A stretch of DNA of 64,000 bases. Source: Alphaproteobacteria bacterium LSUCC0684. GTDB lineage: Bacteria; Pseudomonadota; Alphaproteobacteria; Puniceispirillales; UBA1172. This document shows positions 8,072-15,489 of the stretch, piece by piece. The position numbers and the translations under genes were made by a program. The stretch spans positions 1,264,638-1,328,637 of the forward strand of contig CP166130.1 in NCBI GenBank assembly GCA_041228335.1, written 5' to 3'. Under the pieces are notes generated by a model. The model was given only the letters and a program-made list of their open reading frames with translations. It did no database searches and was not told the origin of the DNA. Every line of letters starts with the position of its first letter. Within the stretch, counting starts at the first letter, position 1.

Positions 8072-9007
8072 ATGGCAAAAGCAAAAAGCGTTATCATCAC
8101 CTGTGCGGTTACCGGCGGCATTCATACCCCGACCATGTCACCGCATCTGCCCGTGACCCCGCAACAGATCGCCGCTGATGCGATTGCCGCCTCCGATGCC
8201 GGGGCGTCGATCATCCATCTGCATGCACGCGACCCTGAAACAGGTAAACCCACCGCTGATCCGGATGTCTTCATGCAGTTTCTGCCGGTGATCAAGCAAA
8301 GTTCCGAGGCGGTGATCAATATATCCACCGGCGGCGGGCTCGGCATGACCCTTGACCAGCGACTGGCAGCAGCACGGCGGGCAAGCCCGGAGATGGCCTC
8401 GCTCAATATGGGATCGATGAATTTCGGTATCTTCCCGATGCTGGAAAAATACAGCGAGTGGAATCATGCCTGGGAGCCTGAATTTCTCGGCATGACAAAG
8501 GATTTCATTTTCAAGAATACTTTCAATGATATTGAAACTGTACTTAAAGATTTAGGAGAAGGTCACGGCACCAGGTTCGAAATGGAATGCTATGACCTCG
8601 GCCATCTTTATACGGTGGCGCATTTCGTCGACAAGGGGCTGATCAAGCCGCCGTTCTTCCTGCAGCTGATCTATGGCATCCTTGGCGGTGCGGGCGCGGA
8701 GATCGATAATCTTGTCCATATGAACACGGTCGCTGACCGCCTTTTCGGTGATGATTACGAGTGGTCGGTGCTCGCTGCGGGCAAAAACCAGATGGGGTTT
8801 GCCACCACCGCCGGACTGCTTGGCGGGAATCTGCGGGTCGGTCTCGAAGACAGCCTTTATATCGGCAAGGGTGAACTTGCCCGGAGCAACGCCGATCAGG
8901 TCAGCAAGATCCGCCGCATTGTCGAAGATCTGTCGCTGACGGTCGCCACGCCTGAAGAAGCCAGGCAGCGACTGGCGCTCAAAGGTGGCGATGCGGTTGG
9001 TTTCTAG
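8072..9007 (+). CDS. BKACE-family beta-keto acid cleavage enzyme (DUF849), probable dehydrocarnitine cleavage enzyme
   Basis: 311-residue TIM-barrel enzyme of the beta-keto acid cleavage (Kce/BKACE) family, which condenses a beta-keto acid with acetyl-CoA and releases acetoacetate plus a new CoA ester. Visible hallmarks are the zinc-binding HLHARDPETGKPT (His-x-His), NISTGGG, and the C-terminal GGNLRVGLEDSLYIGKGE carrying the catalytic Arg and metal-ligand Glu. A strong AGGAGG precedes the ATG. With a carnitine-dehydrogenase-like gene two genes downstream, the best guess is CdhC-type cleavage of 3-dehydrocarnitine to betainyl-CoA and acetoacetate. BKACE specificity varies widely, so the substrate is inferred from context only. 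Confidence 0.88.
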   Translation: MAKAKSVIITCAVTGGIHTPTMSPHLPVTPQQIAADAIAASDAGASIIHLHARDPETGKPTADPDVFMQFLPVIKQSSEAVINISTGGGLGMTLDQRLAAARRASPEMASLNMGSMNFGIFPMLEKYSEWNHAWEPEFLGMTKDFIFKNTFNDIETVLKDLGEGHGTRFEMECYDLGHLYTVAHFVDKGLIKPPFFLQLIYGILGGAGAEIDNLVHMNTVADRLFGDDYEWSVLAAGKNQMGFATTAGLLGGNLRVGLEDSLYIGKGELARSNADQVSKIRRIVEDLSLTVATPEEARQRLALKGGDAVGF

Positions 9008-9025
9008 AAGAAACAAGGGGAAACC

Positions 9026-9091
9026 ATGTCTGATGATACCGAACTGCTCTTCCATGGAGATCATGGCACGTCATGTCATGATCGGCCATGA
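9026..9091 (+). CDS. Possible 21-residue leader or remnant ORF
   Basis: ATG at 9026 follows AAGGGG by six bases and opens 21 codons (beginning MSDDTELLFHGDHG, ending at TGA 9089-9091) between the BKACE gene and the second SDR. It is very short and matches nothing I recognise. It sits near where the betainyl-CoA thioesterase (cdhB) is found in Pseudomonas carnitine loci, so it might be the 5' remnant of a lost gene, a translational coupler for the next SDR, or chance. Confidence 0.2.
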   Translation: MSDDTELLFHGDHGTSCHDRP

Positions 9092-9118
9092 CCAGACTTG
9101 AGCCGGAGCACGCCGCCC

Positions 9119-9877
9119 ATGCCTGAAGGGAAAACAGCACTTGTGACGGGCGGCAGCCGCGGCATCGGGGCCGGGATTGTCCAGCGCCTCACCGCCGACG
9201 GGACCAGGGTGATTACCTGCGGGCGTGGCCCGCGGCCGGGCAATCTTGCGGGGGAAGTGGACTGGATTTCGGCCGATGTCTCCGACAGCGGCGATGTATC
9301 GGTGCTTTTCACCCATATCGAGACGACGTATGGACGCCTTGACCTGCTCGTCAACAATGCCGGTGTCCAGGTGGAAAAGACGGTGGCGGATTCCACCGAT
9401 CAAGACTGGAACGAGGTGATGGGGATAAACGCCAAGGGCGTGTTCCTCACCATCCGTGCCGCAATCCCCCTGATGATCCGGGGTGGCGGCGGAAGTATCG
9501 TGAATATCGGCTCCATCTCCGGCAATCACGCCGATCCTTCCATGGCGCTCTACAATGCTTCGAAGGCTTTCGTCCATGGACTGACACGATCGGTTGCGGT
9601 GGATCATGGCAAGGACGGGATCAGGTGCAACGCGGTCTGCCCCGGCTGGATCATGACCGGCATGGCGGATGCGGCCTTTGCCCTCGCATCTGATCCGGAA
9701 AAAGCACGGGCGGACGCACTCAACCGCCATGCCGCCGGGAGATTTGGCAAACCCGAAGATATCGCCGCCGCCGTTGCCTGGCTGCTTTCCGATGAAGCGC
9801 AATTTGTCACCGGCCAGACCCTGACGGTTGATGGCGGGCTCGTCGCCGCCACCCCTATCCGACCCGAGTTAAGTTAA
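9119..9877 (+). CDS. SDR-family NAD(P)-dependent oxidoreductase (second copy in operon)
   Basis: Classical SDR with GGSRGIG cofactor loop (11-17), NNAG (79-82), Ser132 and Tyr145/Lys149 (YNASK), about 252 residues from the ATG at 9119. An in-frame TTG at 9098 would add seven residues; the ATG, with GGAG 11 bases upstream, gives the more usual N-terminus. CGRGP after the second strand lacks the acidic residue seen in the first SDR, so the two paralogues may differ in cofactor preference. Two SDRs flanking a BKACE gene in one operon could act on the two enantiomers of a hydroxylated substrate or on successive steps; that is speculation. Confidence 0.86.
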   Translation: MPEGKTALVTGGSRGIGAGIVQRLTADGTRVITCGRGPRPGNLAGEVDWISADVSDSGDVSVLFTHIETTYGRLDLLVNNAGVQVEKTVADSTDQDWNEVMGINAKGVFLTIRAAIPLMIRGGGGSIVNIGSISGNHADPSMALYNASKAFVHGLTRSVAVDHGKDGIRCNAVCPGWIMTGMADAAFALASDPEKARADALNRHAAGRFGKPEDIAAAVAWLLSDEAQFVTGQTLTVDGGLVAATPIRPELS

Positions 9878-9897
9878 TCCTTTTTACGAGATATATA

Positions 9898-10833
9898 ATG
9901 AAAGATATTGATAGAGTTGGAATTATCGGATCAGGAGTTATAGGGGCAAGCTGGAGTGCCCTGTTTCTTGCCTCGGGCCGTGAGGTGGTCAATTACGATC
10001 CCAATCCAGATAACGAAAACCTGACCAAACGCTATATCGAAAAGGCCTGGGGGCATCTTGAAGAGCTGGGAAGCATCACCGATGGCGCCTCGCCTTCACG
10101 CATCCGCTTTGTCGGTGATCCCGCCGCGGCGGTCGAGGGATGCGGCTTCATTCAGGAAAGCGTGCCCGAGCGTCTTGAGATCAAGCATGAAACCTACAAG
10201 CGAATAGAACCTGCCCTTGGGGAAGATGCTGTTTTGTCGACGAGTTCGTCCGGTCTGCTTCTCGGTGATATGCAGGCCGGGCTTAAAGATGCGTCCCGGC
10301 TCATTGTCGGCCATCCTTTCAATCCGCCGCATCTGATCCCGCTGGTGGAATTGCTCGGCAACGCAAATACCGCCGGAGGCGTGCTTGATCGGGCGGCAGA
10401 ATTTTACTTGTCCTGCGGCAAGGTCACCATTCGCGTGAACAAGGAAGTTCCCGCCCATGTTGCCAATCGTCTGCAGGCCGCGCTCTGGCGTGAGGCGATC
10501 AGCCTGGTGGCCGAGGGCGTGGCCAGCGTCGAAGATGTCGACAAGGCGGTGACGGCGGGGCCGGGGCTCAGATGGTCGGTCATGGGGCCGCATATGCTGT
10601 TCAGCCTTGGATCCGGTGGCGGCGGCATGAAAACCTTCTGCGAGAGATACGGGCCGAGTTTCCGCAGCTGGTGGGATTCCATGGGCACGCCTGACCTGAC
10701 ACCTGAAGTGATTGACCTCTTGGAGCGGGGTATCCGTGAAGAAGAAGACGGCCGTGATTTTGATACCCTTTCGGCTGAACGTGATGCTAAACTCATCGCC
10801 AGCATGAAAGCCTTGAAGGGAATACAGTCATGA
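9898..10833 (+). CDS. L-carnitine dehydrogenase-like / 3-hydroxyacyl-CoA dehydrogenase-family protein
   Basis: 311 residues, NAD-dependent oxidation of a 3-hydroxy group. Rossmann motif GSGVIGAS (11-18), the 3-hydroxyacyl-CoA dehydrogenase signature with catalytic residues in STSSSG and GHPFNPPHLIPLVE (His139, Glu151) and the VANRLQAALWRE helix. Single-domain length and sequence style match CdhA, which oxidises L-carnitine to 3-dehydrocarnitine. In some rhizobia the enzyme is fused to a hot-dog thioesterase; here there is no such extension. It lies 20 nt after the second SDR, with a weak ribosome site, and its stop overlaps the next start. The role is strongly supported by the BKACE neighbour, but the substrate is not proven. 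Confidence 0.82.
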   Translation: MKDIDRVGIIGSGVIGASWSALFLASGREVVNYDPNPDNENLTKRYIEKAWGHLEELGSITDGASPSRIRFVGDPAAAVEGCGFIQESVPERLEIKHETYKRIEPALGEDAVLSTSSSGLLLGDMQAGLKDASRLIVGHPFNPPHLIPLVELLGNANTAGGVLDRAAEFYLSCGKVTIRVNKEVPAHVANRLQAALWREAISLVAEGVASVEDVDKAVTAGPGLRWSVMGPHMLFSLGSGGGGMKTFCERYGPSFRSWWDSMGTPDLTPEVIDLLERGIREEEDGRDFDTLSAERDAKLIASMKALKGIQS

Positions 10834-11024
10834 CCGGAGCGCCGAAGCCTATCCGCGCGAGCATGGAAATCATCTGGCACCTGACCTGCGGGGAGTGCAG
10901 CTTTTACTGGACATATCCGACCATGAATCTCAAGGAAAATATCGATGCCAAGCCGATGCACTGCCCGCTTTGCGGTGCCCGCAGCCTGATCAAGACAGAA
11001 ACCTCACCTGAAAGTCCGGGCTGA
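10830..11024 (+). CDS. Small four-cysteine zinc-ribbon/rubredoxin-like protein
   Basis: 64 residues with two CxxC knuckles: CGEC near residue 20 and CPLCGAR near residue 46, about 25 residues apart. That pattern can bind one zinc or iron. It resembles a zinc ribbon, and the second knuckle (CPLCGA) is also reminiscent of rubredoxin. It starts within the stop of the carnitine-dehydrogenase-like gene (ATGA) and its own stop overlaps the next start (TGATG), so it is a genuine, co-translated operon member. I do not recognise a named family. Possible roles are an electron carrier for the Rieske oxygenase, a metal chaperone or a regulator. Confidence 0.72.
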   Translation: MTGAPKPIRASMEIIWHLTCGECSFYWTYPTMNLKENIDAKPMHCPLCGARSLIKTETSPESPG

Positions 11025-11956
11025 TGTCATCACCATCGAGGTCCCTGCCCGCCGTCTCTTCCGGCGCACAGGCGTCGCTGGGCAGCCTGTTTTTCATCTG
11101 TGCCGTGGTGGTCTTCGCCACCCAGGACGGGATTTCCAAATATCTTGCGCTGAGCTACAGCGTCTTTTTCATCGTCATGGTCCGGTACTGGGTGTTCGGG
11201 ATCTTTGTCCTGGCCATCAGCATGCGGAAGCCCGGCGGTATCGCCGCTGTTGCACGTTCAGCGGTACTGCCGGTACAGATTTTCCGCGGTGTCCTTCTGG
11301 TGATCCAGATCTGCTGTATTGTCTGGAGTTTCGGGCATATCGGCCTGATCAACACCCATAGCGTCTTTGCCTCCTACCCGCTGATGGTAACCGCCCTGTC
11401 TGTTCCCCTGCTCGGGGAGAAGGTCGGCCTGCAGCGATGGCTTGCCATCTGCACCGGGTTCACCGGCGTGCTGATCATCCTGCAGCCCGGCAGCAGCATT
11501 TTCACCCCGGCCTCGCTTTTCCCCTTGGGTTTTGCCGTCATGTTCGCGCTCTATAACATTGCCACCCGCTATGTGGCGAGGTTCGACAAGCCTGAGACAA
11601 GCTTTTTCTGGACCGGTATCAGCGGTGCGCTCACCATCACCCTGATCGGCCCGTTTTTCTGGGACCCGATGCAGTCCTCAATTGACTGGATGTGGATGGT
11701 GATCCTCAGCATCACCGGTGCGTTGGGGCATTACCTGATGATCCGGGCGCTGGACCTGACCGAGGCCTCCCGGGTGCAGCCTTTTGTCTTTCTGCAGATG
11801 GTTTTTGCCAGCGGGATCGGCATTGTCATTTTTCAGGAAGAACTCCGCCCCACCACCATGCTCGGTGCTGCCATCGTCATCGCCTCGGGGATGTTCACCT
11901 TCTGGCGGGAGCGGCTGCATGCACGAAGGGAAACCCTTGCCCGGCGGCAGGGATGA
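11024..11956 (+). CDS. EamA/DMT-superfamily transporter
   Basis: 310-residue inner-membrane protein with about ten hydrophobic segments arranged as two five-helix EamA repeats (first from ~18, second from ~165), ending in a basic tail (RERLHARRETLARRQG). It is the last gene of the sulfatase operon, translationally coupled to the zinc-ribbon gene. DMT proteins usually export small metabolites or amino acids; removal of a by-product or exchange of an osmolyte is possible, but the substrate cannot be inferred. Confidence 0.87.
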   Translation: MSSPSRSLPAVSSGAQASLGSLFFICAVVVFATQDGISKYLALSYSVFFIVMVRYWVFGIFVLAISMRKPGGIAAVARSAVLPVQIFRGVLLVIQICCIVWSFGHIGLINTHSVFASYPLMVTALSVPLLGEKVGLQRWLAICTGFTGVLIILQPGSSIFTPASLFPLGFAVMFALYNIATRYVARFDKPETSFFWTGISGALTITLIGPFFWDPMQSSIDWMWMVILSITGALGHYLMIRALDLTEASRVQPFVFLQMVFASGIGIVIFQEELRPTTMLGAAIVIASGMFTFWRERLHARRETLARRQG

Positions 11957-11982
11957 TCCGGCCTGCCGCTGAAGACTGGCTC

Positions 11983-12011
11983 TTGTCTTTATTGCTGGCG
12001 CGTTTCATAAT
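11983..12011 (+). promoter_or_regulatory. Sigma-70-like promoter for the YeeE/YedE-aminotransferase unit
   Basis: TTGTCT (11983-11988), 17-nt spacer, CATAAT (12006-12011), 30 nt before the first YeeE/YedE start. It suggests this unit is transcribed independently of the sulfatase operon, whose last gene ends at 11956. Confidence 0.5.
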
Positions 12012-12041
12012 CATGACGTTAATTTAACTCCTGAGGTTTTC

Positions 12042-12479
12042 ATGCAGATCGATCTTGATCATTTCACGCCCTACCTGTCCTTGACCGGCGGGGTGCTTAT
12101 CGGGCTTGCGGCGCTGTTGCTGCTCCTTCTGAATGGCCGGGTGATGGGGATCAGCGGCATTATGGGCGGGCTTGTCAGCCCCGGCATGGAGCCAGGTGAC
12201 CGCAGCTGGCGCCTTGTTTTCGTCATCGGCGTCATCCTCGGCCCGTTCCTTGTGATGCAGATGACGGGGGATGCCATTGAAATCCGCCCTGCCGCCTCCG
12301 GTTTCTGGCTGATGGCAAGCGGGCTGATCATCGGCCTCGGCACCGCTATCGGTTCGGGCTGCACCTCCGGTCACGGTATCTGCGGGATGGCGCGGCTTTC
12401 CATCCGCTCGATTGTCGCCGTGATGATTTTCATGGCCAGTGCCGTCGTTACCGTCGGTCTTGTTCGTCACGTTTTTTGA
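12042..12479 (+). CDS. YeeE/YedE-family (sulphur transport domain) membrane protein, N-terminal half
   Basis: 145 residues with four predicted membrane helices and the family hallmark GSGCTSGHGICGMARLS, whose cysteines handle thiosulfate in characterised YeeE proteins. Many alphaproteobacteria encode the protein as two adjacent halves; the second half follows at 12490. CCTGAGG precedes the ATG. Import of a reduced sulphur compound such as thiosulfate is likely. The link to the nearby sulfatase, which releases sulfate, is only positional. Confidence 0.88.
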   Translation: MQIDLDHFTPYLSLTGGVLIGLAALLLLLLNGRVMGISGIMGGLVSPGMEPGDRSWRLVFVIGVILGPFLVMQMTGDAIEIRPAASGFWLMASGLIIGLGTAIGSGCTSGHGICGMARLSIRSIVAVMIFMASAVVTVGLVRHVF

Positions 12480-12489
12480 GGATATCGCC

Positions 12490-12903
12490 ATGGTTCTTTT
12501 TGCTTCACTCATCACGGGTATTCTCTTTGGTGTCGGCCTCGCCCTCGGCGGTATGCTGGACCCATCCAAGGTGATCGGGTTTCTTGATATTTTCGGCCTC
12601 TGGGATCCTTCGCTTGCCTTTGTCATGGGTGGCGGTGTTATTGTCAGCGGGATTGGCTATCGTCTTGCGATGCGTCGCAGCAAGCCTCTCTTCACCGATG
12701 CCTTCCAGCTTCCCACCAGCAACATGATTGATCGCCCCCTGGTGATTGGCGCGGTCCTCTTCGGCATCGGCTGGGGGGTGTCCGGGCTTTGCCCCGGCCC
12801 GGCGCTGGCATCTGCCCTGCTCAACCCCGGTGACGGTATCGGTTTTCTGTTTTTCATGATTGCCGGTCTTGCTCTGGGACGTGTTATCAAAAGAAGGATG
12901 TAA
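12490..12903 (+). CDS. YeeE/YedE-family (sulphur transport domain) membrane protein, C-terminal half
   Basis: 137 residues starting MVLFASLITGILFG, with several membrane helices and the conserved GVSGLCPGPAL cysteine loop that pairs with the first half. The frame continues upstream into the preceding gene, but GAGG eight bases before the ATG at 12490 supports this start. The stop (12901-12903) is 4 nt before the aminotransferase ATG. The two halves should assemble into one transporter. Confidence 0.88.
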   Translation: MVLFASLITGILFGVGLALGGMLDPSKVIGFLDIFGLWDPSLAFVMGGGVIVSGIGYRLAMRRSKPLFTDAFQLPTSNMIDRPLVIGAVLFGIGWGVSGLCPGPALASALLNPGDGIGFLFFMIAGLALGRVIKRRM

Positions 12904-12907
12904 ACCC

Positions 12908-14293
12908 ATGACTGATACCAATCGCGTCCGGCCAAAGGATATCCAGAAATGGGATAACGATCATGTTTTTCATCCCTGGGAATCCATGGGGGTGGAAAAC
13001 GCTGACCTGGGTATTATCCATGAAGCCAAGGGTATCTACATGACCGATCCCGATGGGCGCCGGATGATCGACGGACCTGGCGGCATGTGGTGCGTCAATA
13101 TCGGGCACGGCCGGGAAGAGATGGCCCTGGCTATTTCAAATCAGGCCAGCAAGCTTGGCTATTCAAGTCCATGGACATCGGCAACAAAACCCTCGAGCAT
13201 CCTTGCCAGACGCATTGCCGAGAAAACGCCGGGGGACCTCAATACCGTCTTCTTTACAACAGGCGGATCATCGGCGGTGGATACAGCGCTCAGATTCGTG
13301 CATTTCTACAACAATATCAAAGGCAGGCCTGAAAAGAAGATCACGATTGCCCGGGAAAAGGGATATCACGGCTCCACCTATCTTTCGGCCAGCGTTTCAG
13401 GCAAGGAACGTGACCGCAGGTTTCTTGACACGAACAAGGAGATGGTCCGCTTTCTGCCCAATGTGAACCCTTATATCCGCCCTCAAGGGATGAGTCTCGA
13501 GGCCTGGCGGGATGAAAAACTGGCTGACCTGGAGAACATGATCCTCGAAACCGGGCCGGACAAAGTTGCGGCCTTCATCGCCGAGCCCATCCTTGCCTCG
13601 GGCGGGGTGATCGTCCCGCCGGAAGGATATCACAAGGGATGTCTTGAAATCTGCCGGAAATATGATGTGCTCTATATCTCGGATGAGGTAGTCACGGGTT
13701 TCGGCCGACTTGGTCACTGGTTTGCCTCGGAAGAGGTGTTCGGCATCACGCCGGATATCATCACCTGCGCCAAGGGGCTGACTTCGGGCTATGTTCCCAT
13801 GGGGGCGGCGATCTTCTCCGACAGCCTTCTTGCGGAAATTCAGGATGAGGAAAACGACGGTATCCTGTTTTCAAACGGCTATACCTATTCCGGCCATCCG
13901 GTTTCTGCCGCCGCCGCGCTCAAGAACATGGATATCATCGAAGATGAAAACCTGCTCCGGCATGTGCGCGAGATCTCGCCACATTTTCAGGACCGGCTCA
14001 AGCAGCTCGGGGAAAAGCACCGGATCGTCGGCGATGCGCGCGGGATGGGGTTGCTTGGCTGTCTTGAAGGTGCCGCCGCGCCCGGCAGCCCTGAAAGCGT
14101 GAAACTCCCCATTGATCTTGAATTCGGGCACCGCATGGATGTGGCTGCGGAAAAACGCGGCCTCCTGGTACGGCCCATCATCAATATGTGCGTCTTCTCA
14201 CCGCCGCTGGTCATCACCAGAGAAGAAATCGATACAATGTTTGATATTCTTGATGATGCGATAGAAGAAGTTCAGGCGGAAATGCTGCCTTAA
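12908..14293 (+). CDS. Class III (omega) aminotransferase, PLP-dependent
   Basis: 461 residues, fold-type I. The PLP lysine is Lys289 in CAKGLTSGYVPMGA, with the cofactor Asp at 259 (YISDEVVTGFGR) and the phosphate-binding GGSSAVDTAL near 120. Related enzymes move the terminal amine of polyamines, beta-alanine or taurine to pyruvate. It follows the YeeE/YedE pair by 4 nt and precedes a polyamine-type binding protein gene that has its own promoter. The true amine donor is undecided between polyamine-like and sulfonate amines. An upstream in-frame start at 12860 lies inside the YeeE/YedE gene and is rejected. Confidence 0.88.
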   Translation: MTDTNRVRPKDIQKWDNDHVFHPWESMGVENADLGIIHEAKGIYMTDPDGRRMIDGPGGMWCVNIGHGREEMALAISNQASKLGYSSPWTSATKPSSILARRIAEKTPGDLNTVFFTTGGSSAVDTALRFVHFYNNIKGRPEKKITIAREKGYHGSTYLSASVSGKERDRRFLDTNKEMVRFLPNVNPYIRPQGMSLEAWRDEKLADLENMILETGPDKVAAFIAEPILASGGVIVPPEGYHKGCLEICRKYDVLYISDEVVTGFGRLGHWFASEEVFGITPDIITCAKGLTSGYVPMGAAIFSDSLLAEIQDEENDGILFSNGYTYSGHPVSAAAALKNMDIIEDENLLRHVREISPHFQDRLKQLGEKHRIVGDARGMGLLGCLEGAAAPGSPESVKLPIDLEFGHRMDVAAEKRGLLVRPIINMCVFSPPLVITREEIDTMFDILDDAIEEVQAEMLP

Positions 14294-14301
14294 ATTTTCA
14301 G

Positions 14302-14329
14302 TTGTTGCCGCCCCTATCCATGCTAGGAT
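14302..14329 (+). promoter_or_regulatory. Extended -10 promoter for the PotD/PotF-like binding protein
   Basis: TTGTTG (14302-14307), 16-nt spacer ending TGC, TAGGAT (14324-14329). The TG one base before the -10 box makes an extended -10 element. It lies 28 nt upstream of the ATG at 14358. Confidence 0.4.
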
Positions 14330-14357
14330 AAACCCATCTAATCCGGGAGGAACTGAA

Positions 14358-15407
14358 ATGAATGTATTTAGAAAAACTCTGATGTCGGCGGTGGCGGTGG
14401 TGTCTTTGTCAGGCGCTGCTCTTGCCGCCGATAGTGAACTCGTCGTTTTTGACTGGGCTGGCTATGAAGATCCGAACTTCTTCCAGGCTTATGTCGACAA
14501 GCATGGTGATGCGCCGACCTATTCCTTCTTTTCCGATGAAGAAGAAGCTTTTCAGAAAATTCGGGCAGGTTTCAAGGCTGATCTTGGCCATCCCTGCTCG
14601 CAGTCGGTGATCAAATGGCGCGAAGCCGGCATTATCGAGCCGATCGATACATCACGGCTCAAGAACTGGGACAAGGTGATCCCGAATTTCAAAAACATGG
14701 AAGGCTTCAATGTGGGCGGCAAGCAATGGGTGATGCCGGTGGACTGGGGCGCAACAGCGCTCACCTACCGCACGGACCTGGTTTCCGAATCCGAAGCTGC
14801 AACGCTGCAATCTTTTGCCGATCCCAAATTCGCCGGGCGAATTTCCGTTGTTGACAACGTTGATGATGCCTATGCGCTCGGCTTTCTTGCCACCGGCGTA
14901 ACGGACTGGAACAAGGCCACCATGGCTGACCTTGACAAGGCCTCCGCTTTCCTGCGCGAAGTTCACAAGAATGTCCGCACCTACTGGCAGGACGGCGCTG
15001 AAGTCCGCAGCCTGATGGCCAGTGGCGAGATTCTCCTGTCCTGGTCCTGGAACGAAGTGGCGGTTATCCTTGAATCCGAAGGGGTGCCGGTCGGCATGAA
15101 TCGCGATACCAAGGAAGGATCCTCCACCTGGGTCTGCGGTTATGTCATGCTCAAAGACGGCAATGGGTCAAAGGACAAGGCCTATGACTTCCTCAATGCC
15201 TGGCTTGAAGAAAGTTCCGCCAACTACATCGTGACCGAATGGGGTTATGGCCATTCCAACGGTGAAGTGATGGACGCCATTGGTGAGGAAAACGGCTTTG
15301 GCACGCTCGAGAGCTATTCCAAGAACACGCTCTGGCAGGCACCGATCTCCCCTGAAATGCGGGAGAAGATGATCAAGGAATTCGAATTGATCAAGGCCGG
15401 GTTCTGA
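14358..15407 (+). CDS. Polyamine-type (PotD/PotF family) periplasmic substrate-binding protein
   Basis: 349 residues with a clear signal peptide (cleavage after ALA at ~23). LVVFDWAGYEDPNFFQAY at the mature N-terminus, MPVDWGATALTYR and LSWSWNEVAV are hallmarks of spermidine/putrescine-binding family 1 proteins. A strong GGGAGG precedes the ATG. It is convergent with the matching ATPase and permeases (15490-18279), separated from them by a bidirectional terminator. Because those genes are coupled to a Rieske oxygenase, the ligand may be an N-methylated amine or betaine rather than putrescine. Confidence 0.85.
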   Translation: MNVFRKTLMSAVAVVSLSGAALAADSELVVFDWAGYEDPNFFQAYVDKHGDAPTYSFFSDEEEAFQKIRAGFKADLGHPCSQSVIKWREAGIIEPIDTSRLKNWDKVIPNFKNMEGFNVGGKQWVMPVDWGATALTYRTDLVSESEAATLQSFADPKFAGRISVVDNVDDAYALGFLATGVTDWNKATMADLDKASAFLREVHKNVRTYWQDGAEVRSLMASGEILLSWSWNEVAVILESEGVPVGMNRDTKEGSSTWVCGYVMLKDGNGSKDKAYDFLNAWLEESSANYIVTEWGYGHSNGEVMDAIGEENGFGTLESYSKNTLWQAPISPEMREKMIKEFELIKAGF

Positions 15408-15425
15408 GGATTTTCAGCAACAAGG

Positions 15426-15453
15426 AAAAGGCGGGGTTATCCCCGCCTTTTTT
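15426..15453. terminator. Bidirectional intrinsic terminator
   Basis: AAGGCGGGG/CCCCGCCTT stem with a TTAT loop, flanked by six T on the plus strand and four T on the minus strand. It sits between the convergent binding-protein gene (ends 15407) and the ATPase gene (ends 15490) and can end transcription from both sides. Confidence 0.88.
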
Positions 15454-15489
15454 ATGCCGGAAATCCGGAGATTATCGGCGGGCGGCCTG

